Made by a program: the position numbers and the translations under genes. A stretch of DNA of 64,000 nt from Stutzerimonas kunmingensis (GTDB taxonomy: Bacteria; Pseudomonadota; Gammaproteobacteria; Pseudomonadales; Pseudomonadaceae), in the NCBI RefSeq assembly GCF_021432085.1, contig NZ_CP090366.1, positions 744,001 through 808,000 on the forward strand, given 5' to 3'. Below, in pieces: positions 19,114 through 30,196 of this stretch (position 1 is its first letter; each line of letters starts with the position of its first letter). The notes below the pieces were generated by a model. That model did not search any database. It was not told the DNA's origin and was given only the letters and a program-made list of their open reading frames with translations.

Positions 19114-20109
19114 TTGTTCAAGTCTCTGGTTGTTGCGCCCTGTGCGGCGCTGTTCCTGCTGCTGTCGCCAGTCATCACGCAAGCCGCGGAACCCATCGTC
19201 ATCAAGTTCGCCCACGTGGTCGGCGACGACACGCCGAAGGGCAAGGGCGCGCTGCTGTTCCAGAAGCTGGTGCGCGAGCGCCTGGCCGGCCAGGTCGAGG
19301 TCGAGGTGTACCCGAATTCGACGCTGGTCGGCGACGCCGACGAGATGCAGGCACTGCTGGACAACAAGGTGCAGATGCTGGCGCCCTCGCTGTCCAAGTT
19401 CATCGAGTATTCGCCGAAGCTGGAAGTGTTCGACCTGCCGTTCCTGTTCGATGACGAGGCGGCCGTCGCGCGTTTCCAGAAACGCGAAACCAGCCGCGAG
19501 CTGCTGCGCTCGATGGCCGATCGGGGCATCTACGGGCTGGCCTACTGGAATAACGGTCTCAAGCAGCTGTCGGCCAATCAGCCGCTGCGCAATCCGGCCG
19601 ATGCGGCGGGTCTGGCGTTCCGTATCCAGCCGTCGCCGGTGCTCGAGGCACAGTTCGCCGCGGTGGATGCCAAAGCCGTGCGCCTGCCGTTCTCCGAGGT
19701 GTCCAAGGCGATGCAGAGCGGCACCGTGCAGGGCACCGAGGGGCCCTGGTCGAACATCCGCGGACAGAGCGCCGGCAGCCAGCAGAGCTATGTCACCGAA
19801 ACCAACCATGGCGTGCTCAACTACATGCTGGTGACCAACTCCAGGTTCTGGACCAGCATTCCCTTTGCGGTGCGCTCGGAGCTGGACGGCATCCTGCTCG
19901 AGGTCACCCAGACGGTGAACGCCGAGGCCGCCTCGATCAACGCGCGTGAACGCGAACAGCTGCTCGCCAGTGGCGGCGCCACGCTGGTCACCCTGACGCC
20001 GGAGCAGCGCCAGGCCTGGCGGGCGAAGATGCAGCCGGTGTGGAAGTCGTTCGAGGCGCAGATCGGCAGTGACATCCTGCGCGCGGCGCTGACCGTCAAT
20101 CGTCGCTGA
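19114..20109 (+). CDS. dctP: TRAP transporter solute-binding protein, DctP family (copy 1)
   Basis: 331 residues with a signal peptide ending near TQA-AE. It is a periplasmic receptor for a TRAP carrier, probably for C4-dicarboxylates. Family segments are [59 protein letters not shown] and the ligand-binding [15 protein letters not shown]. Translation starts at TTG, supported by a GGGGGT site and by alignment with the ATG of copy 2. No dctQ or dctM membrane genes are adjacent, so it must serve a carrier encoded elsewhere. Confidence 0.87.
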   Translation: MFKSLVVAPCAALFLLLSPVITQAAEPIVIKFAHVVGDDTPKGKGALLFQKLVRERLAGQVEVEVYPNSTLVGDADEMQALLDNKVQMLAPSLSKFIEYSPKLEVFDLPFLFDDEAAVARFQKRETSRELLRSMADRGIYGLAYWNNGLKQLSANQPLRNPADAAGLAFRIQPSPVLEAQFAAVDAKAVRLPFSEVSKAMQSGTVQGTEGPWSNIRGQSAGSQQSYVTETNHGVLNYMLVTNSRFWTSIPFAVRSELDGILLEVTQTVNAEAASINAREREQLLASGGATLVTLTPEQRQAWRAKMQPVWKSFEAQIGSDILRAALTVNRR

Positions 20110-20115
20110 CCCGAC

Positions 20116-20140
20116 CGCTCCGGCCTCTGCTGCCGGAGCG
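20116..20140 (+). terminator. Hairpin after first dctP-like gene
   Basis: A 9-bp perfect stem CGCTCCGGC/GCCGGAGCG with a 7-base loop begins 7 bases after the stop. There is no T run, so it may be only an mRNA-stabilising hairpin or a weak terminator. Confidence 0.45.
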
Positions 20141-20236
20141 TTCCCGCAGGCCCTGTGGCAAAGCCTGCCGAATTACGACCAAAGTCTCGTTTTGAGAGCT
20201 GGTCGGGCTTTTTCGGCCTTGTGCCGCACGCGTTGA

Positions 20237-21854
<1,618 letters not shown>

Positions 21855-22061
21855 CAGACCTCCGGAGCCTGCCTCTGAGTCTAGGTAAAAGATACTGGCG
21901 CGCCAGGGTTAAAAATACTCTGTGAATGGTTTTTATGACTTATAGCTTGCTGGTCATATCTACCATTAGTTTATTATCTATTTGATTTTATTGAGTTAAA
22001 TATTGGGCATGCTTTGTGAAGAAGAGAATGGGTGCAACTCATTACTCGATAGGAGCGTGAC
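21855..22061. promoter_or_regulatory. AT-rich intergenic region with a 12-bp palindrome
   Basis: About 207 bases between divergent genes are much richer in A and T than the rest of the window, especially 21905-22020. A perfect palindrome CTGGCGCGCCAG lies at 21895-21906. GATAGGAGCG before the ATG at 22062 gives a good ribosome site. This is the likely promoter zone of the glycine-zipper gene and perhaps of the DUF488 gene. No open frame of note is seen. Confidence 0.4.
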
Positions 22062-22415
22062 ATGAAAAAGGCAATGGTTCTGATGGCAGCAGCAGCGATT
22101 CTGGCAAGCGGTCTGGCCAGCGCAGACGAGGTTCTGGAAGTGCATGAGGACCGCGCGGTCGGCGGTGGTTTCGGTGGGCTCAGTGGCTTCATGCTCGGAG
22201 CTGCGGCGGGTGGCCCGGTCGGGGCGCTGGTCGGTGGCGGCATCGGCTACCTGATGGGGCAGGGCGCGCAGCAGGCTGCCGGGCTCGAGCAGACGCTGTA
22301 TGTGGTCAAGCGCGAAGATGGCAGCGTTGCTCGCATTCGTACATCCGATGACCGCTTCCTGCAGGGGCAGCACATCGAACGTGACGGCGCGCGGATCACC
22401 GCGGCGGCGAAATGA
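22062..22415 (+). CDS. Glycine-zipper envelope protein
   Basis: 117 residues. A signal peptide ends near LAS-AD. The middle is a glycine-zipper segment (about residues 33-70) with repeated small residues, GGGFGG, GAAAGGPVGALVGGGIGYLMG, of the kind found in outer-membrane-associated small proteins. The C-terminal third is soluble, with VVKREDGSVARIR. It probably sits in the cell envelope; the exact function is unknown. AGGAG precedes the ATG. Confidence 0.7.
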   Translation: MKKAMVLMAAAAILASGLASADEVLEVHEDRAVGGGFGGLSGFMLGAAAGGPVGALVGGGIGYLMGQGAQQAAGLEQTLYVVKREDGSVARIRTSDDRFLQGQHIERDGARITAAAK

Positions 22416-22484
22416 CGGCGGGCAGGTAGTCCCGCGGCGGGTGTTGGGGGATGATCGCGGCTGACTGACACCGAGGAGGCGCTG

Positions 22485-22925
22485 ATGAGTTATTCCGTTC
22501 TGCACGTGGTGCATCTGCTGGCCGCGATCTTCTTCATCGGCACGCTGTTCTTCGAGGTGATGATCCTTGGCCGCATCCGCCAGCAGGTCGGCGAGCAAGT
22601 CATGCCGCTGGTGGAGCGTGCGGTCGGGGCGCGTTCGCGGGTGGTACTGCACTGGGTGGTGCTGTTCGTCTACGGTGCCGGCATCGGCCTGGGCTGGTAT
22701 CACCGCGAGGCGCTGGCCGATCCGTTTGCCAGCAGCTTCGCCACCTTGCTGGCGCTGAAGATTCTGCTGGCGATCGGCGTGTTCATCACCTTCGGCCTGG
22801 TCGCCGTCCTGCTGCGCAAGGGACGCATGACGCCCACCCGCTACCGTGCCATCCACTGGGCGATCCTGCTGCAGATGATCGGTATCGTCGTGCTCGCCAA
22901 AGGCATGTTCTACCTGCACTGGTGA
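22485..22925 (+). CDS. Small integral membrane protein, CopD-like
   Basis: 146 residues with four hydrophobic helices. The N-terminal SVLHVVHLLAAIFFIGTLFF resembles the CopD/YkoY-type membrane domain, with histidines in helix 1 and in VVLHWVVLFVYG. A loop with basic residues (LLRKGRMTPTRYR) should face the cytoplasm. A copper link is suggested only by family resemblance. GAGGAG lies before the ATG. It may be co-transcribed with the glycine-zipper gene 69 bases upstream. Confidence 0.65.
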   Translation: MSYSVLHVVHLLAAIFFIGTLFFEVMILGRIRQQVGEQVMPLVERAVGARSRVVLHWVVLFVYGAGIGLGWYHREALADPFASSFATLLALKILLAIGVFITFGLVAVLLRKGRMTPTRYRAIHWAILLQMIGIVVLAKGMFYLHW

Positions 22926-23092
22926 GGCTGCGCTGCATACCAGTTTTGCCAGTCGCAGTCATGATCAGGGTCAATTCGGCTGGCGCTTCGCTCCGTGCTT
23001 ATCGGGCCTGATTCAGTCGCCGTAGCCTCGTTGCTTTAGCGGCAGCGGGGGCTAAGGTGGCTGCATCGTTTCCCGATCAGCAGAGGTTAGCC

Positions 23093-24343
23093 ATGGATTT
23101 CGCCTACAGCCCACGCGTCGAGGCGCTGCGCCAGCAGCTGCGCGCCTTCATGGACCAGCACATCGTGCCGCGCATCGGGGCCTGGCACGCGGAGGTGGCG
23201 GCGGGGCAGTACCCGGTGTCGTTCATGGACGACCTCAAGGCGCTGGCCCGTTCGGAAGGGCTGTGGAACCTGTTCCTGCCGTCGCTCGGCGAAGACGAGC
23301 CGGGCATGGGCCTGAGCAATCTCGAGTACGCGCCGCTGGCGGAAATCATGGGGCGCGTGCACTGGGCTTCGGAAGTGTTCAACTGCAACGCACCGGACAC
23401 CGGCAACATGGAGCTGCTGCACATGTTCGCCACGCCCGAACAGCGTCAGCGCTGGCTCACGCCGTTGCTCGAAGGCGAGATCCGCTCGGCCTTCGCCATG
23501 ACCGAACCGGACGTGCCGTCTTCCGACGCTACCAACATCCAGACGCTGATCCGTCGCGACGGCGACGACTACGTGATCAACGGTCGCAAGTGGTTCATCA
23601 CCAACGCCTCGCATCCCAACTGCAAGCTCTTGATCGTCATGGGCAAGACCGACCCGAACGCCGAGACCCATCAGCAGCAGAGCATGATCCTGGTGCCGTT
23701 CGACACGCCCGGTGTCGAACTGGTGCGTAACATCCCGGTGATGAACCACATCGCCCCGGAAGGTCACAGCGAACTTCTGCTGCGCAATGTGCGGGTGCCG
23801 GCGAGCAACCTGTTGGGCAGGGACGGCGACGGCTTCATGATGGCGCAGGCGCGCCTGGGGCCAGGGCGCATTCATCATTGCATGCGCTCGATCGGCATGG
23901 CCGAGCTGGCGCTGGAACTGATGGTCGAGCGCTGCCAGGAGCGCAAGGCGTTCGGCAAGTACCTGCAGCAGTATTCCAATGTCGCCGACTGGATCGCCGA
24001 GTCGCGTATCGAGATCGAGCAGGCGCGACTGCTGGTGCTCAAGACGGCCTGGATGATCGACGAGGTCGGCGCCAAGGCGGCGCGCAAGGAAATCTCCATG
24101 ATCAAGGCGCTGGTGCCGCGCATGCACATCAACGTGGTCGACCGCGCGATCCAGGTCTACGGCGCCATGGGCCTGACGCCGGACACGCCGCTGGCCGACA
24201 TGTGGACCGGTGGCCGCGCCCTGCGCTTTGCCGATGGCCCGGATCAGGTGCATCTGCGTAGCATCGCCAGGATGGAAATCAAGGCCAGTGAAGCCACGCG
24301 CGGTGCGACGGCGGCCTATCTCACACCGCCGGGCCGCCACTGA
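23093..24343 (+). CDS. Acyl-CoA dehydrogenase family protein
   Basis: 416-residue flavoprotein with the normal three-part fold: N-terminal helices, a middle beta domain (FAMTEPDVPSSDATNIQT near residues 140-157, with the FAD-binding segment KWFITNASHPNC after it) and a C-terminal helical domain (QVYGAMGLTPDTPLADMW near 355-372, ending RFADGPDQVHL). It should oxidise an acyl-CoA and pass electrons to ETF. Chain-length specificity cannot be read. The start at 23093 has an AGAGG site; a further in-frame ATG 12 codons upstream is less likely. Confidence 0.87.
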   Translation: MDFAYSPRVEALRQQLRAFMDQHIVPRIGAWHAEVAAGQYPVSFMDDLKALARSEGLWNLFLPSLGEDEPGMGLSNLEYAPLAEIMGRVHWASEVFNCNAPDTGNMELLHMFATPEQRQRWLTPLLEGEIRSAFAMTEPDVPSSDATNIQTLIRRDGDDYVINGRKWFITNASHPNCKLLIVMGKTDPNAETHQQQSMILVPFDTPGVELVRNIPVMNHIAPEGHSELLLRNVRVPASNLLGRDGDGFMMAQARLGPGRIHHCMRSIGMAELALELMVERCQERKAFGKYLQQYSNVADWIAESRIEIEQARLLVLKTAWMIDEVGAKAARKEISMIKALVPRMHINVVDRAIQVYGAMGLTPDTPLADMWTGGRALRFADGPDQVHLRSIARMEIKASEATRGATAAYLTPPGRH

Positions 24344-24361
24344 GCGCGTCACCTCCCTCCG

Positions 24362-24383
24362 GCTGCGCCTGCATGGGCGCAGC
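24362..24383 (+). terminator. Hairpin after acyl-CoA dehydrogenase
   Basis: 8-bp stem GCTGCGCC/GGCGCAGC begins 18 bases after the stop. A T tract follows only at 24420, after a second short GC-rich repeat, so termination could occur over the whole 24362-24427 stretch. Confidence 0.4.
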
Positions 24384-24520
24384 TCCCGCTCTGGGCGCTA
24401 TCCGCGCCGCCTCGCTCGCTTTTTTTGTGCATTGACCTAGGCTGGTCATTACAATGTCTTTGTTCACGGTCATGGTGTTCTTTTGACATGGGACAACGAA
24501 ACCAGTCGCCGGGGGAGTCC

Positions 24521-24534
24521 TTGATTGCAATCAA
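24521..24534. promoter_or_regulatory. ANR/DNR (FNR-type) box upstream of nosR
   Basis: TTGATTGCAATCAA is a perfect TTGAT-N4-ATCAA inverted repeat centred 69 bases before the nosR start. This is the site type bound by the anaerobic regulator ANR and the NO-responsive DNR in pseudomonads, and it fits induction of nos genes under low oxygen and NO. Confidence 0.8.
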
Positions 24535-24596
24535 GGGGAGGCATGTAGAGGCTCACCTACCATCCGCTTACGCCAACCGTACAAGCAGGTAACTCG

Positions 24597-26774
24597 ATGG
24601 CTTCCCGTGAAATCTGGTCGCTGGCCGGTACGTTCAGTACCTGGGTCAAGGGCTTTGTCATTCTGCTGATCCTGAGCGTCTGCGCATCGTCGCTGCAGGC
24701 CAAAGAATATGCAGCCGAGCAGCAGCGCCTCGACAAGTTCTTCCCCGGTGCCAGTCTCTCGGCAGCCGAGGGCGACTATCAGGTCCGCACGATCACCAAG
24801 GGTGACGAGGTACTCGGCTACGCCTTTCAGTCCATCAATGTGGTGGACATTCCCGCCTATTCCGGCAAACCCATCAACATGCAGGTGCTGCTCGATCCGC
24901 AGGGTGTGATCGTCGATGCCTATGTGCTTGAGCACCATGAACCGATCCTGCTGATCGGCATTCCCGAAGAAGAGCTGCACGCGTTCAACGCCAAGTACCA
25001 GGGTATCCGGGTCGATCAGCGCGTCGTGGTCGGTCGCTCCCGGGACGAGAATGCGGTCACCATCGATGCCGTCACCGGTGCCACCGTCACGGTGATGGTG
25101 GTCAACGAGATCGTCATGCGCGCCGCCCACGATGTCGCGGTGTCGCTGGGGCTGGTGGAAGACAACGCCGGCATCGCGCAGAAGCCGGCGACCGTCCGCC
25201 AGGATTACTACGAAGAGGCCACCTGGAGCGAGCTGACCGGCAACGGCGCGATCCGCCGCCTGCACCTGACCAAGGGCGACATCGACGAGGCGTTCAAGGG
25301 CACCGAGGGCGAAGGCATCGACGAGGCCACGGCCGATGAGGTGCAGGACACCTTCATCGACCTCTACGCCACCCATCTGAATCCGCCGACCATCGGCCGC
25401 GCGCTGCTCGGCGACGCGCACTACCGCACCCTGATGGACGAGCTCAAGCCAGGCGAGCACGCCGTCGCGGTGATGGGCAGCGGCGAATACTCGTTCAAGG
25501 GCTCGGGCTATGTGCGCGGCGGCATCTTCGATCGGGTCCAGCTGCGCCAGTTCGGCAACGTCATCAGCTTCCGCGACATGGACTTCCAGCGCCTGGACGA
25601 CGTGTATGCCGACGGCATTCCGGATTTCCGCGAGATGGCAGTGTTCATCGTCCGTGAGCACGCCGCGTTCGATCCGGGCTCGCCCTGGACACTGGAGCTG
25701 CTGGTGCGGCGCCAGACCGGCCCGATCAGCGGCATGTTCACCAGCTTCGAACTGCCGTATCAGATGCCCGAGCAGTACATCGAACGCCCACAGCCTACCG
25801 CCGAGGAACTGGCCGCCATCGAAGAAGCCAACCGCCCGGTGTGGGTCAACATCTGGTACCAGAAGTCGTTCCAGATCGGCGTGATCCTCGCGGCGCTGGG
25901 CCTGCTGACGGTCATCCTGTTCCTGCAGGACAAGTTCACCCAGCGGCCGGAGTTCCTGCACTGGCTGCGCCGTGGCTACCTGGTGTTCACCGTGGTGTTC
26001 ATCGGCTGGTACGCCCTCGGTCAGCTGTCGGTAGTCAACGTGCTGACCTTCACCCATGCGCTGTTTCAGGACTTCCGCTGGGAGCTGTTCCTCTCCGATC
26101 CGGTGATCTTCATCATCTGGACCTTCACCGCCGCCAGCATTCTGCTCTGGGGCCGTGGCGTGTTCTGCGGCTGGCTGTGCCCGTTCGGTGCGCTGCAGGA
26201 GCTGATCAACGAGGCGGCACGCAAGCTGAAGGTTCCGCAGTACGAGCTGCCCTTCGCGGTGCACGAGCGGCTCTGGGCGATCAAGTACATCGTCCTGCTG
26301 GTGCTGTTCGGGCTCTCGCTCGAGTCGATGATGATGGCCGAGAAGGCCGCCGAGGTTGAGCCGTTCAAGACCGCCATCACCCTCAAGTTCGACCGCCAGT
26401 GGTGGTTCGTCGCCTACGCGGTGTTCCTGCTGGTCATCAACATCTTCACACGCAAGGTGTACTGCCGCTACGTCTGCCCGCTGGGTGCGGCGCTGTCGAT
26501 CAGCAGCAAGGTCCGCCTGTTCGACTGGCTCAAGCGGCGCCCGGAATGCGGCAGCCCCTGCCAGCTGTGCGCCAAGGAATGCGAGATCCAGGCCATCCAT
26601 CCGGATGGGCACATCAACCACAACGAGTGCCATTACTGCCTGGACTGCCAGATGACTTATCACAACGAAAACAAGTGCCCGCCGCTGATCCTGAAGAACA
26701 AGCGCGCCAAGCGCGGCAAGAAGGCACCGGCCGACCCGTCGCTGATTCCCGTAGTGCAAGTAGTGGAACCCTGA
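24597..26774 (+). CDS. nosR: Nitrous oxide reductase maturation/regulatory membrane flavo-iron-sulfur protein
   Basis: 725 residues. A signal peptide leads into a large periplasmic FMN-binding domain (about 40-400; the threonine in VTGATVTVMV near 160 is the likely covalent FMN site). About six membrane segments follow (about 415-620) with cytoplasmic CGWLCPFGA near 523 and CRYVCPLGA near 622. Clustered cysteines (CGSPCQLCAKECE, HYCLDC) for two [4Fe-4S] centres close the chain. NosR is needed for nosZ expression and for delivering electrons to NosZ. Length fits P. stutzeri NosR. It is first of the nos genes, behind a perfect DNR-type box. Confidence 0.95.
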   Translation: MASREIWSLAGTFSTWVKGFVILLILSVCASSLQAKEYAAEQQRLDKFFPGASLSAAEGDYQVRTITKGDEVLGYAFQSINVVDIPAYSGKPINMQVLLDPQGVIVDAYVLEHHEPILLIGIPEEELHAFNAKYQGIRVDQRVVVGRSRDENAVTIDAVTGATVTVMVVNEIVMRAAHDVAVSLGLVEDNAGIAQKPATVRQDYYEEATWSELTGNGAIRRLHLTKGDIDEAFKGTEGEGIDEATADEVQDTFIDLYATHLNPPTIGRALLGDAHYRTLMDELKPGEHAVAVMGSGEYSFKGSGYVRGGIFDRVQLRQFGNVISFRDMDFQRLDDVYADGIPDFREMAVFIVREHAAFDPGSPWTLELLVRRQTGPISGMFTSFELPYQMPEQYIERPQPTAEELAAIEEANRPVWVNIWYQKSFQIGVILAALGLLTVILFLQDKFTQRPEFLHWLRRGYLVFTVVFIGWYALGQLSVVNVLTFTHALFQDFRWELFLSDPVIFIIWTFTAASILLWGRGVFCGWLCPFGALQELINEAARKLKVPQYELPFAVHERLWAIKYIVLLVLFGLSLESMMMAEKAAEVEPFKTAITLKFDRQWWFVAYAVFLLVINIFTRKVYCRYVCPLGAALSISSKVRLFDWLKRRPECGSPCQLCAKECEIQAIHPDGHINHNECHYCLDCQMTYHNENKCPPLILKNKRAKRGKKAPADPSLIPVVQVVEP

Positions 26775-26841
26775 GTCATCGCCGCAGGCGAAGTACTCGA
26801 TCGATGTGTTTGAAGCAGATGTCCCAAAGGAGCGAAACCCC

Positions 26842-28755
26842 ATGAGTGACAAGAGCAAGAACAATCCCGAGGTGCTGGAGAAGGGCGGCATGAGCCGTCG
26901 TGGCTTCCTCGGCGCCAGCGCGGTTACCGGCGCAGCCGTTGCGGCCACCGCCTTCGGTGGCGCAGTGATGAGCCGCGAGTCCTGGGCCGCAGCGGTCAAG
27001 GAAGCGCGGCAGAACATCTACGTCGCGCCAGGCGAACTGGACGACTACTACGGCTTCTGGAGCGGCGGCCACCAGGGCGAAGTGCGCGTGATGGGCGTCC
27101 CGTCGATGCGCGAACTGATGCGCATCCCGGTGTTCAACGTCGACTCCGCCACCGGCTGGGGCCTGACCAACGAAAGCCGCGCGATCATGGGCGACAGCGC
27201 CAAGTTCCTCAACGGCGACTGCCACCACCCGCACATCTCCATGACCGACGGCAAGTACGACGGCAAGTACCTGTTCATCAACGACAAGGCCAACACCCGC
27301 GTCGCTCGTATCCGCCTGGATATCATGAAGTGCGACAAGATGATCACCGTGCCGAACTGCCAGGCCATCCACGGCCTGCGTCTGCAGAAGGTGCCGCACA
27401 CCAAGTACGTGTTCGCCAACGCCGAATTCGTCATCCCGCACCCGAACGACGGCAAGGTCTTCGATCTGCAGGATGAAAACAGCTACACCATGTACAACGT
27501 CATCGACGCCGAAAAGATGGAGATGGCCTTCCAGATCATCGTCGACGGCAACCTCGACAACACCGACGCCGACTACACCGGCCGCTTCACCGCTGCCACC
27601 TGCTACAACTCGGAAAAGGCCTACGACCTCGGCGGCATGATGCGCAACGAGCGCGACTGGGTCGTGGTATTCGATATCGAGGCGGCGGAGAAGGCGGTCA
27701 AGGCCGGCAAGTTCATCACCCTTGGCGACTCCAAGGTGCCGGTGCTCGACGGCCGCAAGAAGGCCGAGAAGGACAGCCAGTTCACCCGCTATATCCCGGT
27801 GCCGAAGAACCCGCACGGCCTGAACACCTCGTCCGATGGCAAGTACTTCATCGCCAACGGCAAGCTCTCGCCGACCGTGTCGATGATCGAAATCGCCAAA
27901 CTGCCTGACCTGTTCGCCGACAAACTGGCCGATCCGCGTGACACCATCGCCGCCGAAGTGGAACTGGGCCTCGGCCCGCTGCACACCACCTTCGACGGTC
28001 GCGGCAACGCCTACACCACCGTGTTTATCGACAGCCAAGTGGTCAAGTGGAACATGGCCGATGCGGTTCGCGCCTACAAGGGCGAGAAGGTCAACTACAT
28101 CAAGCAGAAGCTCGACGTGCACTACCAGCCGGGCCATATCCATGCCTCGCTCTGCGAAACCAGCGAAGCCGATGGCAAGTGGCTGGTCGCGCTGTGCAAG
28201 TTCGGCAAGGACCGCTTCCTGCCGACCGGCCCGCTGCACCCGGAAAACGACCAGCTGATCGACATCTCTGGCGAGGAAATGAAGCTGGTACATGACGGCC
28301 CGACCTATGCCGAGCCGCACGACTGCATCATGGCCCGTCGCGACCAGATCAAGCCGAAGAAGCTCTGGGACCGCAACGATCCGTTCTTCGCGCCGACCGT
28401 GGAAAGGGCGAAGAAGGATGGCATCAACCTGGAAACCGACAACAAGGTCATCCGCGACGGCAACAAGGTGCGCGTCTACATGACGTCCATGGCGCCGGCG
28501 TTCGGCGTGCAGGAGTTCACCGTCAAGCAGGGCGACGAAGTCACCGTGACCATCACCAACATTGACCAGATCGAAGACGTGTCCCACGGCTTCGTCATGG
28601 TCAATCACGGTGCGAGCATGGAGATCAGCCCGCAGCAGACCTCTTCCATCACCTTTATCGCAGACAAGCCAGGGCTGCACTGGTACTACTGCAGCTGGTT
28701 CTGCCACGCGCTGCACATGGAAATGGTCGGCCGCATGATGGTCGAGCCGGCGTAA
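26842..28755 (+). CDS. nosZ: Nitrous oxide reductase
   Basis: 637 residues. This periplasmic multicopper enzyme reduces N2O to N2. The Tat signal contains SRRGFLG near residues 14-20 of the export region. The long beta-propeller (about 60-520) carries the histidines of the CuZ cluster (DCHHPHIS, GHIHASLCE, EPHDC). The C-terminal cupredoxin domain holds the CuA site CSWFCHALHMEM near 616-627. The ATG at 26842 follows AAAGGAG. This is the clade I, Tat-exported form. It lies 67 bases after nosR and ahead of a hairpin, so it may also form its own transcript. Confidence 0.97.
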   Translation: MSDKSKNNPEVLEKGGMSRRGFLGASAVTGAAVAATAFGGAVMSRESWAAAVKEARQNIYVAPGELDDYYGFWSGGHQGEVRVMGVPSMRELMRIPVFNVDSATGWGLTNESRAIMGDSAKFLNGDCHHPHISMTDGKYDGKYLFINDKANTRVARIRLDIMKCDKMITVPNCQAIHGLRLQKVPHTKYVFANAEFVIPHPNDGKVFDLQDENSYTMYNVIDAEKMEMAFQIIVDGNLDNTDADYTGRFTAATCYNSEKAYDLGGMMRNERDWVVVFDIEAAEKAVKAGKFITLGDSKVPVLDGRKKAEKDSQFTRYIPVPKNPHGLNTSSDGKYFIANGKLSPTVSMIEIAKLPDLFADKLADPRDTIAAEVELGLGPLHTTFDGRGNAYTTVFIDSQVVKWNMADAVRAYKGEKVNYIKQKLDVHYQPGHIHASLCETSEADGKWLVALCKFGKDRFLPTGPLHPENDQLIDISGEEMKLVHDGPTYAEPHDCIMARRDQIKPKKLWDRNDPFFAPTVERAKKDGINLETDNKVIRDGNKVRVYMTSMAPAFGVQEFTVKQGDEVTVTITNIDQIEDVSHGFVMVNHGASMEISPQQTSSITFIADKPGLHWYYCSWFCHALHMEMVGRMMVEPA

Positions 28756-28765
28756 GCTGCTCCAG

Positions 28766-28793
28766 CCATCGCCCGTTTGCGGTCGGGCGATGG
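28766..28793 (+). terminator. Hairpin between nosZ and nosD
   Basis: 10-bp perfect stem CCATCGCCCG/CGGGCGATGG, with an 8-base loop, starts 10 bases after the nosZ stop. There is no strong T run. It probably ends or stabilises the abundant nosZ message and separates it from nosDFYL. Confidence 0.55.
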
Positions 28794-28882
28794 TGTCGTG
28801 ATTTCGCGAAGGGCTTCGGCGTGCTGCCGCGGCCCTTCCGGCAGCCGCATTTCGCCTGCAAGCTGAAGAAGGTCAAAACGCA

Positions 28883-30196
28883 GTGTTCAAAGCTCAGGCT
28901 GGTTTTTTTTCGCGATACCCCGCAGCAGTCACGCTGTTGCTTTTTTTGAGTGGTGCGGCTCAGGCGGCACCGCAATCCATCACAACCCTGCCGCTGCAGT
29001 CCGACGGTGAAAATCGCTGGCGCCTGCCTGCCGGGGAATATCAGGGTCAGTTCAGCATCGCGCAATCAATGCAGCTGCGTTGCGAACCGGGTGCCGTCAT
29101 TCGATCCCAGGGCCAGGGCAGCAGCCTGCTCATCAGTGCGCCCGACGTCGTCGTCGAAGGCTGCACGCTGCGCGACTGGGGCTCCGATCTCACCGCCATG
29201 GACTCGGCGGTGTTCGTCCTGCCGGCCGCGCCTCGGGCGCTGATTCGGAACAACCGCATGCAGGGGCCGGGCTTCGGCGTTTTCGTCGATGGCGCCGCCG
29301 ACGTGCAGGTGATCGGCAACGATATCGTCGGCGAGGTGGACATTCGCTCGCAGGATCGCGGCAACGGCATCCACCTGTTTGCGGTAAAAGGCGCACGCAT
29401 CGTCGGCAATCACGTGCGCAACTCGCGCGACGGCATCTACATCGATACCTCCAACGGCAATCATCTGGAGGCCAATGTCCTCGAGGATCTGCGTTACGGC
29501 GTGCACTACATGTTCGCCAACGACAACAGCGTGATCGACAACATCACCCGCCGTACCCGCACCGGTTACGCGTTGATGCAGAGCCGCAAGCTGATCGTCA
29601 CGGGGAACCGCTCCGAGCAGGATCAGAACTACGGCATCCTGATGAACTACATCACCTATTCCACCATCACCGGCAACTTCGTCAGCGACGTGCAGCGTGG
29701 CGATACCGGTGGCGACAGCATGATCAGCGGTGGTGAGGGCAAGGCGCTGTTCATCTACAACTCGCTGTTCAACACCATCGAGAACAACCACTTCGAGAAG
29801 AGCTCGCTGGGTATCCACCTGACCGCCGGCTCGGAAGACAACCGCATTTCCGGCAACGCCTTCGTCGGCAACCAGCAGCAGGTCAAGTACGTGGCGACCC
29901 GTACTCAGGAATGGTCGGTAGACGGTCGTGGCAACTACTGGAGCGACTACCTGGGCTGGGACCGCAATGACGACGGGCTGGGCGATGTCGCCTACGAACC
30001 CAACGACAACGTCGATCGCCTGCTCTGGCTGTATCCGCAGGTGCGCCTGCTGATGAACAGCCCGAGCATCGAAGTGCTGCGCTGGGTGCAGCGAGCCTTC
30101 CCGGTGGTCAAGTCGCCGGGCGTACAGGACAGCCATCCGCTGATGAAGCTGCCCACTGAAAAACTCCTTACTGACAAGCAGGAACCAACGTCATGA
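28883..30196 (+). CDS. nosD: Copper-site maturation protein of nitrous oxide reductase
   Basis: 437 residues. A signal peptide (GAAQA-AP) precedes a right-handed beta-helix made of repeated NxI/GN turns ([35 protein letters not shown]) typical of the CASH/NosD family. It is periplasmic and works with NosF and NosY to build the CuZ centre of NosZ. Translation starts at GTG; no better ATG starts the signal peptide. The stop overlaps the nosF start by 4 bases. Confidence 0.95.
   Translation: MFKAQAGFFSRYPAAVTLLLFLSGAAQAAPQSITTLPLQSDGENRWRLPAGEYQGQFSIAQSMQLRCEPGAVIRSQGQGSSLLISAPDVVVEGCTLRDWGSDLTAMDSAVFVLPAAPRALIRNNRMQGPGFGVFVDGAADVQVIGNDIVGEVDIRSQDRGNGIHLFAVKGARIVGNHVRNSRDGIYIDTSNGNHLEANVLEDLRYGVHYMFANDNSVIDNITRRTRTGYALMQSRKLIVTGNRSEQDQNYGILMNYITYSTITGNFVSDVQRGDTGGDSMISGGEGKALFIYNSLFNTIENNHFEKSSLGIHLTAGSEDNRISGNAFVGNQQQVKYVATRTQEWSVDGRGNYWSDYLGWDRNDDGLGDVAYEPNDNVDRLLWLYPQVRLLMNSPSIEVLRWVQRAFPVVKSPGVQDSHPLMKLPTEKLLTDKQEPTS

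Noticed and set aside
24531..27017. An 828-codon minus-strand open frame across nosR and the start of nosZ
   Set aside because: Long only because GC-rich codons leave few stops on the opposite strand. It spans two well-identified genes and has no recognisable motif.
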